This document shows positions 1 through 5,454 of a DNA stretch of 6,335 nt, piece by piece. Every line of letters starts with the position of its first letter. The first letter of the stretch is position 1. Where the stretch lies: NCBI GenBank assembly GCA_002477595.1, contig DLQN01000070.1, positions 1 to 6,335 of the forward strand. Direction: 5' to 3'. Source of the DNA: Roseivirga sp. UBA7431 (GTDB lineage Bacteria > Bacteroidota > Bacteroidia > Cytophagales > Cyclobacteriaceae). The notes below the pieces were generated by a model. The model was not told where the DNA came from. It did no database searches and saw only the letters and a list, made by a program, of their open reading frames with translations. The position numbers and the translations under genes were made by a program.

Positions 1-783
1 CAGCGCCATTTTATTCAATTCAGAATGGAAGACTAATTCATATGGAGGATTCCCTTTTAAGGCCAAATCGTAATAGTCAAAAGCTTCTTGGCCCTCACCA
101 TTATTTTGGGCTATCTGGCCGAGTATAAAGTTTGTTCTTGCTCTTTGGTCACGATTCACGATGAGTCCATTCACATTTTCTAGTGCGATGGCGATTCCCG
201 CTTGGTTCCCTAGTCTTTGGTGATAATAGGCCAGAAGGACTTGATAGTCTTGGTTGTTTTCTGGCGTGAGTTTTTGCTCGAGGGTCAGGTAATTTGAGAC
301 ATCAGTAGCCTTATCCATTTCACCCATGTCCATATAGGTGCGCATAAGGGCAATAAGCGCGGCTTGGCGAGCACCAGTATCCTTACTCGTCTGATTGATA
401 TATTGGAAAGTTTCAACCGCATATTGAAACTGTGCCCTCAGGTGTCTGATTTTACCAATTAATAAGTAACTGTCGTCTACCCAGTCGCTAGTTTTATACC
501 ATTCAATAACCCGAGATGCCTTTTCAAAAGCATCATCAAGCTTTTCTTCATTGCCTTGAACAGTACCTGAGTCGATGTCTGGAAACACCTTCAGTACATC
601 ATTGAAGTTGTATTCGTAGTTATCTTCAAGGCTTTGATATACTTCTTCGATGTATAGATTTGAATAGAAATAGCCATTATAGCGGGCATTCACGTTTTGG
701 TAGCCTTTTGAATTGCAACCAGCTACTCCGAGAAAGAGGAAAAGACAAAAAAGTCGAGTGATATGTAAATTGTTGATTCTCAA
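1..783 (-). CDS. porW: PorW/SprE-like TPR lipoprotein, type IX secretion system (5' part only)
   Basis: This gene was found by translating the reverse complement. It reads from a TTG at 783-781 and stays open for 261 codons to the window edge, so the C-terminal part is missing. An in-frame TAG lies three codons before the TTG and no ATG or GTG fits, which fixes the start. Residues 1-22 are a lipoprotein signal peptide (Arg2, Arg10, then a Leu/Phe-rich stretch) ending in the lipobox VAG-C with Cys23. The mature protein opens with NARYNGYFYSNLY, which I recognise as the start of PorW/SprE proteins. Helical TPR-like repeats follow, at roughly residues 84-130, 136-168, 177-208 and 212-243. PorW/SprE is an outer-membrane lipoprotein required for type IX secretion, and for gliding in species that glide. 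Full-length members are several hundred residues longer. It is transcribed divergently from the M23 peptidase gene. The assignment rests on recalled family features, not a search; a generic TPR lipoprotein is the alternative. Confidence 0.8.
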   Translation of the reverse strand, partial: MRINNLHITRLFCLFLFLGVAGCNSKGYQNVNARYNGYFYSNLYIEEVYQSLEDNYEYNFNDVLKVFPDIDSGTVQGNEEKLDDAFEKASRVIEWYKTSDWVDDSYLLIGKIRHLRAQFQYAVETFQYINQTSKDTGARQAALIALMRTYMDMGEMDKATDVSNYLTLEQKLTPENNQDYQVLLAYYHQRLGNQAGIAIALENVNGLIVNRDQRARTNFILGQIAQNNGEGQEAFDYYDLALKGNPPYELVFHSELNKMAL

Positions 784-862
784 ATCAGACTAAGTTCTGA
801 ATAGCAACGAAGAATAAGGCGCAATTAATACAATAAAAGGTGTCTGGCTCGATTTTAATCAA

Positions 863-870
863 TATTTTTG
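863..870 (+). promoter_or_regulatory. Bacteroidota -7 promoter box for the M23 peptidase-bactofilin genes
   Basis: TATTTTTG is a perfect match to the Bacteroidota -7 consensus TAnnTTTG. It lies 19 nt before the GTG start of the peptidase gene, in the 106-bp spacer between divergent genes. No clear TTG is seen at the expected -33 position; the nearest candidate is GTG at 840-842, 20 nt upstream. Transcription would start around 874-877 and give a leader of about 15 nt. I found no comparably good box for the leftward porW-like gene. Confidence 0.5.
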
Positions 871-889
871 TTTTCCGTGACTTTTAATT

Positions 890-1744
890 GTGGCTCGATT
901 CAAGAAGACCCTTTCTAACTGGCTTAATACCAGACATATTTTCATCGTTCAGAATGAGGAAGACTTTTCTGAGAAGGCCACCTATAAGTTTACTTATGCA
1001 AAGATAGCTTTCTTTAGCTTCTTGGCATTTTTGGTAGTCCTAACGATTGGTATTTATCTCGTAAATACGGTGCTTGCCCAATGGTTTGACCCACGCTATG
1101 CCGAACAAGAGACGCGCAAAGATTTAGTGCAAATGAGCATTTCTCTAGACTCACTTAACCAAGAGCTAGAGAATAGAGATCAGTTCATCACCAGTTTTAA
1201 GAAGATCATGCAAGGAGACGTTGTTTCCAATGAGGTTCCCGAAACAGAAGCCACACAGCCACGGCAAGCCAACAACAGGAAACAATTGGAAGAGACAGAT
1301 TCTGTGTTTAAGGCGGAGTTTGAAAAAGGCGGAGACTTTCTCTTGACTGGTGAGATTGAAAATGACGAACTCAGACAGCTCTATTTTTTCTCACCTATTA
1401 CAGGCTATATTTCTGAAGCATTTAATGGACAAACGAAGCACTACGGTATTGACATTGTTGCTAAAAAAGATGAACCTGTTAAAAGTATAGCTGACGGAAC
1501 CGTGATTTTAGCAAGTTGGACACAGTCCGAGGGCAATGTAATTGCAGTACAGCACAGAGAGAATTTAATTTCGATCTATAAACACAACGCTACACTCACA
1601 AAAGAAGTGGGTGACTTTATCACAGCAGGTGAAATTGTGGCCATCATTGGCAATACTGGAGAATTGACCTCTGGTCCACACTTACACTTTGAGTTGTGGT
1701 ACAATGGTTCGGCCGTAAACCCGGAAGAATTCATTTCGTTTTAA
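890..1744 (+). CDS. Membrane-anchored M23 family metallopeptidase (LytM-type murein endopeptidase)
   Basis: This is a 284-residue protein with a GTG start; an in-frame TGA at 878-880 leaves no better start. It has a short basic cytoplasmic N-terminus, one transmembrane helix at about residues 38-62, a probable coiled coil at about 72-108, a variable linker, and a C-terminal LytM/M23 domain from about 165 to 284. The zinc and catalytic residues are all present: HxxxD (His184, Asp188), the central His232 and HLHFE (His264, His266). It should therefore be an active, zinc-dependent endopeptidase that cuts peptidoglycan cross-links in the periplasm while anchored in the inner membrane. The bactofilin gene starts 21 nt after its stop. 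M23 peptidase/bactofilin pairs are known from Helicobacter (Csd1-CcmA) and Hyphomonas (LmdC-BacA), where the cytoskeletal scaffold positions the hydrolase to set cell shape. That role here is inferred from family and context. Confidence 0.93.
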   Translation: MARFKKTLSNWLNTRHIFIVQNEEDFSEKATYKFTYAKIAFFSFLAFLVVLTIGIYLVNTVLAQWFDPRYAEQETRKDLVQMSISLDSLNQELENRDQFITSFKKIMQGDVVSNEVPETEATQPRQANNRKQLEETDSVFKAEFEKGGDFLLTGEIENDELRQLYFFSPITGYISEAFNGQTKHYGIDIVAKKDEPVKSIADGTVILASWTQSEGNVIAVQHRENLISIYKHNATLTKEVGDFITAGEIVAIIGNTGELTSGPHLHFELWYNGSAVNPEEFISF

Positions 1745-1765
1745 TCAGACTAAACAGATTGAACC

Positions 1766-2188
1766 ATGTTTTCAAAAGGAGAAAAAAAATCAGCCGAAGA
1801 ACTTAGCCAAACGAGTAATATCATTGGTAAAGAAACGGTGCTAGAAGGCAGTATAGAATCTGCTGGAAATATCCGTATTGAAGGCAAGGTGTTTGGCAAT
1901 GCAAAAGCTAAAGCCAAGTTTGTAATGGGCAATGATGCCTATGTGGACGGAAACGTAGTGGCGCGTTCTGGAGAAGTAGGTGGAAACATTAGAGGGAACA
2001 TCGAGATTTCAGAACTCCTTATCCTTAAGCCTACGGCTGTAATTAATGGTGATATACTCACCAATCAGTTGGTAGTAGAGCCGGGTGCTACTTTTAATGG
2101 AGGTTGTAAAATGGGCCATTTGGCAAAAGACATTGTCATCACAATACCAGAAAGCCGTGCCACAGAAAGAAAAATCAAAAGGGCCTAA
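1766..2188 (+). CDS. Bactofilin (polymer-forming cytoskeletal protein)
   Basis: This is a 140-residue bactofilin (DUF583/PF04519). Residues 18 to about 120 form the beta-helical core, seen as short repeats with regular Gly and aliphatic positions (GSIESAGNIRIEGKVFGNA, GNVVARSGEVGGNIRGNI, INGDILTNQLVVEPGATFNG). The core is flanked by a disordered N-terminal tail and a basic C-terminus (ERKIKRA). The protein begins MFSKGEKK, resembling the short N-terminal MFSK-type tail that tethers some bactofilins, such as Caulobacter BacA, to the inner membrane. Bactofilins polymerise without nucleotide and act as scaffolds for wall enzymes. The upstream M23 peptidase is the obvious partner, as the two genes are 21 nt apart. 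The 3' end overlaps the proposed atpZ start by 32 nt. Family assignment is firm; the partner is inferred. Confidence 0.95.
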   Translation: MFSKGEKKSAEELSQTSNIIGKETVLEGSIESAGNIRIEGKVFGNAKAKAKFVMGNDAYVDGNVVARSGEVGGNIRGNIEISELLILKPTAVINGDILTNQLVVEPGATFNGGCKMGHLAKDIVITIPESRATERKIKRA

Positions 2189-2381
2189 CAACCCGAATAG
2201 TTACCTCAAATACTCTCAGCTCGGTATTCAGCTGTTTCTAACCATTGGTGTTTGTGCGTGGCTAGGCTTCAAAATGGATGAGTCTTGGAATAACGGAAAG
2301 CCCTTGTTCATCATTCTAATGATTCTTGTCGGTACTACTGGTGCCATTTACATGCTCTATAAGTCGCTGCCCAAAGACTAG
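2157..2381 (+). CDS. atpZ: AtpZ/AtpI-family small membrane protein of the ATP synthase cluster
   Basis: This is a 74-residue protein with a short basic, hydrophilic N-terminus (about residues 1-15) and two transmembrane helices (about 20-40 and 49-67). It ends in a short polar tail (KSLPKD). The pattern NSYLKYSQLGIQLFLTIG followed by a turn containing MDE is typical of Bacteroidota AtpZ. I chose the GTG at 2157 because it gives the usual family length and a normal N-terminus. The in-frame ATG at 2085 would add 24 residues read out of frame from the bactofilin gene, with an unlikely sequence. The gene therefore starts inside the bactofilin gene and overlaps it by 32 nt, suggesting translational coupling. 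In other bacteria AtpZ and AtpI have been linked to c-ring assembly and to Mg2+ supply for the ATP synthase; the exact role here is unknown. The start is less certain than the gene itself. Confidence 0.85.
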   Translation: MPQKEKSKGPNNPNSYLKYSQLGIQLFLTIGVCAWLGFKMDESWNNGKPLFIILMILVGTTGAIYMLYKSLPKD

Positions 2382-2434
2382 CCGAAAGTCATATCTTTTT
2401 TACTTCTTCGCTTCATCACTAGTTTCCAAAGACC

Positions 2435-2442
2435 TACTTTTG
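2435..2442 (+). promoter_or_regulatory. Bacteroidota -7 promoter box for the ATP synthase genes
   Basis: TACTTTTG is a perfect TAnnTTTG match in the 65-nt gap between atpZ and the AtpI-like gene, ending only 4 nt before the ATG at 2447. No clear -33 TTG is visible; TTCG at 2407-2410 is the nearest, and its spacing is long. If used, it would drive the AtpI-like gene and atpB onward independently of the bactofilin operon. The transcript would begin at or very near the start codon. Confidence 0.45.
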
Positions 2443-2446
2443 CGGC

Positions 2447-2854
2447 ATGCAAAGCTTGGGCAAGCAAATCACCGTATCCATAATCGTTTCGTTAGTACTA
2501 GCAGGAATCGTTTTTGGTTTGCAGCAGATGGAAAGTAGCGCACCTTTTATTCATCAAAAGGTGTGGTCTATTGTCATTTTCTCAGCAATTCTTGCCCTGA
2601 TAGTCGTCATTATTGGTGACTGGGGACTTAGGAATATGGATGCTCAAAGTCGACCTAATTTATTTCTAGGCTTGACAGTTTTGAGACTGCTTTTAAGTAT
2701 GGGCTTTGTGGGTATTGTACTCTTTGTAGGTATCGAGGGTAGGGTCATTTGGGTGGCCAATTTTTTCGTAGCCTATTTATTCTATTTAGTATTTGAAATA
2801 TATAGCATTCTGTCTAACTTGCGCGCCATTTCGACAGAGGCCGAAAAAACATGA
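2447..2854 (+). CDS. AtpI-like four-helix membrane protein
   Basis: This is a 135-residue protein that is almost entirely hydrophobic, with four predicted transmembrane helices at about residues 8-25, 38-57, 71-95 and 100-125. Arg80 sits within helix three and Glu117 near the end of helix four. It ends in a short acidic tail (STEAEKT). Size, topology and position directly before atpB match AtpI (UncI), the non-structural protein that helps assemble the c-ring in other bacteria. The sequence itself is too divergent for me to name it firmly, so no gene symbol is given. Its TGA (2852-2854) overlaps the atpB ATG (2851-2853) in an ATGATGA arrangement, which indicates translational coupling. The ATG at 2447 is the first in-frame ATG; a TTG at 2456 is an alternative if the upstream promoter box leaves no leader. 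Confidence 0.75.
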   Translation: MQSLGKQITVSIIVSLVLAGIVFGLQQMESSAPFIHQKVWSIVIFSAILALIVVIIGDWGLRNMDAQSRPNLFLGLTVLRLLLSMGFVGIVLFVGIEGRVIWVANFFVAYLFYLVFEIYSILSNLRAISTEAEKT

Positions 2855-3990
2855 TGAAAAATAACAGAACTAAATTTCCCAATTTACTGATCATAAGCCT
2901 CTTAATAACGCTTTTCAGTATTGCCAACAGTTCAACCTTATTTGCCGCTTCAGACAGCGGAGACGAGGAAAAAGAGGCTGGAGGTACAGACTTCATCATG
3001 CATCACATTGCAGATGACTACCAATGGCACATCATAACGCTTGGTCATACGCATGTAACCATCCCTTTACCGATGATCATTTACGATCATGGAGAATTAA
3101 AATTCTTCATGTCATCTAACTTTTATGATGAGCATCACGAGCCAATCGCTCATGCAGGTTACATGATTGATCATGACAATGGTAAACTAGTGAGAGCAAG
3201 TGAAGGACATGGCGAAGAGGCTGGTCACGATGCTGAAGCTGGTCATGAAACAGAAGTGGACCACGCTGTGGCAACTACTGACGACCATGCAGAAGCCAAG
3301 TCTGATTTCTTGAACCTGTCGATCACTAAGAATGTCGCTTCACTTTTCTTGAGCATATTCTTAATGCTGATCACGTTCATTACGATAGCAAAAAGATATA
3401 AAGACGGAGTAGCTGCACCAAAAGGACTTCAATCTCTATTCGAACCCATCATTGTTTTCATTAGAGACGACATAGCTAAGACTAACATTGGAGAAGATAA
3501 GTACAAGCGCTTTATGCCCTTCTTATTAACGATGTTCTTCTTCATACTGTATAACAACTTATTAGGGCTTACGCCAGGCGCTGCCAACCTTTCAGGTAAT
3601 ATCGCAGTCACCTTGAGTTTAGCTTTAATAACATTCTTCATCACACAGTTTAATGGTAAGAAAGCGTACTGGGGGCATATTTTTGCAACTCCAGGTGTAC
3701 CGCTGCCTCTAAGACCAATTATTCTTGTGGTAGAGGTTATCGGAATTTTCACTAAGCCTATTTCTCTTACACTTCGTTTGTTTGCTTCAATTACAGCAGG
3801 CCACATTGTAGTGTTGAGTATTGTTGGTTTAGGGTTTATACTTAATAGTGTAACTGTAGGAGTTGTGGGAACACTTTTCTCTGTAGTGATCACTTTAATT
3901 GAAATATTGGTGGCTGTAATTCAGGCATATGTCTTTACACTGTTCTCTTCGATGTATATCGGGCAGGCGGTAGATGACGGTCATCATTAA
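2851..3990 (+). CDS. atpB: F1Fo ATP synthase subunit a, with secreted His-rich N-terminal extension
   Basis: This 379-residue protein is the membrane stator subunit that forms the two proton half-channels against the c-ring. Residues 1 to about 33 look like a cleavable signal peptide (basic start, hydrophobic core 11-25, LFAA end). Residues 34-150 form an extracytoplasmic region rich in His, Asp and Glu. The canonical membrane domain follows, with helices at about 160-180, 222-240, 250-266, 287-300, 303-332 and 336-368. The essential Arg309 is in LTLRLFASITAGH and Gln358 in VAVIQAYVF. His318 and Glu351 stand where E. coli has Glu219 and His245, a reciprocal swap. Subunit a of E. coli is about 270 residues; the excess is the N-terminal region, which is usual in Bacteroidota. 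Its ATG overlaps the preceding stop by 4 nt, with a second ATG directly after. Identification is secure; the extension's function is unknown. Confidence 0.97.
   Translation: MMKNNRTKFPNLLIISLLITLFSIANSSTLFAASDSGDEEKEAGGTDFIMHHIADDYQWHIITLGHTHVTIPLPMIIYDHGELKFFMSSNFYDEHHEPIAHAGYMIDHDNGKLVRASEGHGEEAGHDAEAGHETEVDHAVATTDDHAEAKSDFLNLSITKNVASLFLSIFLMLITFITIAKRYKDGVAAPKGLQSLFEPIIVFIRDDIAKTNIGEDKYKRFMPFLLTMFFFILYNNLLGLTPGAANLSGNIAVTLSLALITFFITQFNGKKAYWGHIFATPGVPLPLRPIILVVEVIGIFTKPISLTLRLFASITAGHIVVLSIVGLGFILNSVTVGVVGTLFSVVITLIEILVAVIQAYVFTLFSSMYIGQAVDDGHH
3208..3264 (+). repeat. Six-residue histidine repeat in the AtpB extension
   Basis: Within the secreted part of AtpB, His120, His126, His132 and His138 are spaced exactly six residues apart, in the repeating pattern GHGEEA, GHDAEA, GHETEV, DHAVAT. 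The unit is degenerate at DNA level, with both CAT and CAC used, so it is not a recent slippage product. The acidic residues and regular His suggest a metal- or proton-binding segment; this is inference from composition only. Confidence 0.6.
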
Positions 3991-4031
3991 TTAGTACGAA
4001 TACCATTGTTTCATTTATAACAAATACAATT

Positions 4032-4292
4032 ATGTTATCTATTTTATTAACTGCTGGTTATGCCCTTATGGGAGCTGGTATTGGTGCTGGTCTTGTTGCA
4101 ATAGGCGCAGGTCTTGGTATCGGAAAAATTGGTGCTTCTGCTATGGAAGGTATGGCACGTCAACCTGAAGCTGCAGGTAAATTGCAGTCTGGAATGTTGA
4201 TTATTGCTGCACTTATCGAGGTAATTGCGCTTTTCGGTGTTGTAGCTTGTTTCTTGCTTGCAACTAACGCTGATATCGTAGCAGCGCTTTAA
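4032..4292 (+). CDS. atpE: F1Fo ATP synthase subunit c (proteolipid)
   Basis: This is an 86-residue hairpin of two transmembrane helices (about 5-38 and 53-80) joined by the cytoplasmic RQPE loop (Arg43-Gln44-Pro45-Glu46). Helix one carries the Gly-rich GxGxGxG packing motif (Gly25, 27, 29, 31). Helix two has the ion-binding carboxylate Glu63, 20 residues after the loop Arg, as in E. coli (Asp61). The residues that mark sodium-type rings are absent: Ile30 replaces the Gln of helix one, and Val64-Ile65 replace Ser-Thr after the Glu. This points to a proton-translocating c-ring. The gene is 41 nt from atpB, with an A-rich leader (AACAAATACAATT) and no Shine-Dalgarno sequence. A strong stem-loop follows 10 nt after the stop, which fits the need for many c subunits per enzyme. 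Confidence 0.97.
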   Translation: MLSILLTAGYALMGAGIGAGLVAIGAGLGIGKIGASAMEGMARQPEAAGKLQSGMLIIAALIEVIALFGVVACFLLATNADIVAAL

Positions 4293-4301
4293 GAAGTATT
4301 T

Positions 4302-4347
4302 GAAGAGTTTCAGACTTAGCATTAGGCTGGTCTGAAGCTTTTCTTTT
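4302..4347 (+). promoter_or_regulatory. Intercistronic stem-loop between atpE and atpF
   Basis: The arms 4302-4315 (GAAGAGTTTCAGAC) and 4330-4343 (GTCTGAAGCTTTTC) pair over 14 bp in the plus-strand RNA, with two G-U wobbles (4305/4340, 4308/4337) and no mismatch. Inside the loop, AGC 4318-4320 can pair with GCT 4326-4328 around a five-base loop. TTTT follows at 4344-4347, then eight A residues at 4348-4355. It lies between two genes that must both be expressed, so I read it as an mRNA stabiliser, processing site or partial terminator that raises atpE output relative to atpF-H-A. The pairing is seen directly; the function is inferred. Confidence 0.65.
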
Positions 4348-4362
4348 AAAAAAAACTTAGAA

Positions 4363-4857
4363 ATGGATATTCTTACCCCAGATACCGGATTATTTATCTT
4401 CCAAACCATAGCATTTATACTGCTATTGTTCGTGTTAGGTAAATTTGCCTGGAAGCCGATTTTGAATGGGCTTAAAGAAAGAGAAGATACGATTGAAGGT
4501 GCTTTACTTGCTGCAGAGCAAGCCAAGAAAGACATGGAAGCTTTATCTGCTGATAATGCTAACCTTTTAGCTGAAGCGAGATCTGAGCGTGACGCGATAT
4601 TGAAAGAAGCAGTGGCTGCGGCAAGTAATATTGTAGAAGGAGCAAAGGAAGATACTGGTAAGATCACCGCTAAGATGATCGAAGATGCCAAGTCAGTAAT
4701 AGAAAATGAGAAAAGAGCGGCATTGGCTGATGTGAAAACATTGGTTGCTAAGCTTTCATTGGAAATCACTGAAAAAGTACTTCGCAAAGAATTGAGCGAT
4801 AAAAAAGCGCAAGAGTCTTTAGTGAACGACTACGTAAAAGATTTGAACTTAAACTAA
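4363..4857 (+). CDS. atpF: F1Fo ATP synthase subunit b
   Basis: This 164-residue protein is the peripheral stalk that holds the F1 head against rotor torque. It has one N-terminal transmembrane helix (about residues 9-28) followed by the GKFAWKPIL segment at the membrane exit. The rest is a long, highly charged helix rich in Ala, Glu and Lys (about 36-155) that dimerises and binds subunit delta through its C-terminus. Length matches the family (about 155-170). The start is the first ATG after the stem-loop, preceded by an A-rich leader (AAAAAAAACTTAGAA) without a Shine-Dalgarno sequence. The stop is 9 nt before atpH. A single b gene is seen here, with no duplicated b' gene, consistent with a homodimeric stalk. 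Confidence 0.97.
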   Translation: MDILTPDTGLFIFQTIAFILLLFVLGKFAWKPILNGLKEREDTIEGALLAAEQAKKDMEALSADNANLLAEARSERDAILKEAVAAASNIVEGAKEDTGKITAKMIEDAKSVIENEKRAALADVKTLVAKLSLEITEKVLRKELSDKKAQESLVNDYVKDLNLN

Positions 4858-4866
4858 TTCTGACGA

Positions 4867-5424
4867 ATGTCTGAATATAGAATTGCTTCCAGATACGCTA
4901 AATCCTTGCTTGACCTTGCGGTTGAAAAAGGGCAGTTGGAAGAAGTGAATAAGGATATGCTGATGTTCTCTAATCTTGTAAAAGAGAATAGAGATTTATT
5001 ATTGATGCTGAAAAGCCCAATTGTCACGCATGACAAAAAGTTAGCTGTTTTGAATCAGATTTTTGAGGGTAAAGTCAATGACTTAACGCTTGCGATCTTT
5101 AGAATTCTAACCAGAAAACAAAGAGAAGAGTACCTTGATCAAATTGCGGTGGAATTTCACCATCAATACAACATTAATCAGGGTATCGCAGAAGCGACTG
5201 TGACAACCACTTTCAAACTTGATGCTAAGACTAAAGCGGAGTTCGAAAAGATTGTTGCCAAGATTTCTGGTAAAGCAGTAGAGCTTAAAGAAGTGATTGA
5301 TGAAGAACTAATTGGCGGGTTTATCCTTAAGATTGGTGATCGTCAAATAGATGATTCTGTAAGTTCAAAATTGAAAGCGCTTAAATTAGAGTTCTCTAAG
5401 AACTACTACGAAAAAGCATTTTAA
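4867..5424 (+). CDS. atpH: F1Fo ATP synthase subunit delta (OSCP)
   Basis: This 185-residue protein caps the F1 head and links it to the b-subunit stalk. The N-terminal six-helix domain (about residues 1-105) opens with RIASRYAKSLLDLAVEKG, the typical family start that contacts the N-termini of subunit alpha. The C-terminal domain contains the OSCP signature EELIGGFILKIGDRQIDDS (about 146-164), followed by SSKLKALK. Length is normal for the family. The gene is 9 nt downstream of atpF and 30 nt upstream of atpA, so it is almost certainly on the same mRNA. No Shine-Dalgarno sequence is visible (AATTCTGACGAATG). Confidence 0.97.
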   Translation: MSEYRIASRYAKSLLDLAVEKGQLEEVNKDMLMFSNLVKENRDLLLMLKSPIVTHDKKLAVLNQIFEGKVNDLTLAIFRILTRKQREEYLDQIAVEFHHQYNINQGIAEATVTTTFKLDAKTKAEFEKIVAKISGKAVELKEVIDEELIGGFILKIGDRQIDDSVSSKLKALKLEFSKNYYEKAF

Positions 5425-5454
5425 ATAAGATTTTAACATTAACTGTAATATAAA

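Noticed and set aside
783..1753. Eleven-base repeat AATCAGACTAA at 783-793 and 1743-1753
   Set aside because: Several matches of this length are expected by chance in a window this size. The second copy overlaps the peptidase stop codon, and the surroundings differ.
2085..2156. Longer atpZ starting at ATG 2085
   Set aside because: The extra 24 residues are out-of-frame bactofilin sequence unlike any AtpZ N-terminus, and the protein would exceed the usual family length.
2326..2538. Plus-strand open frame of 70 codons bridging atpZ and the AtpI-like gene
   Set aside because: It overlaps both genes out of frame and crosses the promoter-like box; the translation looks random.
3429..3893. Reverse-strand open frame of 154 codons inside atpB
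   Set aside because: It is entirely antisense to conserved membrane-domain sequence of subunit a, with no family resemblance and no promoter box.
4001..4008. TACCATTG upstream of atpE as a separate promoter
   Set aside because: It has one mismatch in the TTTG part and no -33 partner. Too weak to call, although extra transcription of atpE would make sense.
4032..4292. Possible sodium-type c-ring, considered because many marine Bacteroidota use sodium
   Set aside because: The helix-one Gln and the Ser-Thr after the key Glu of sodium-binding c subunits are replaced by Ile30 and Val64-Ile65, so proton use is much more likely.
4047..4787. Reverse-strand open frame of 246 codons across atpE and atpF
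   Set aside because: It lies antisense to two unmistakable genes, spans their spacer and stem-loop, and its product is a Ser/Leu/Ala-rich sequence with no recognisable domain. It is a shadow of codon bias on the other strand.
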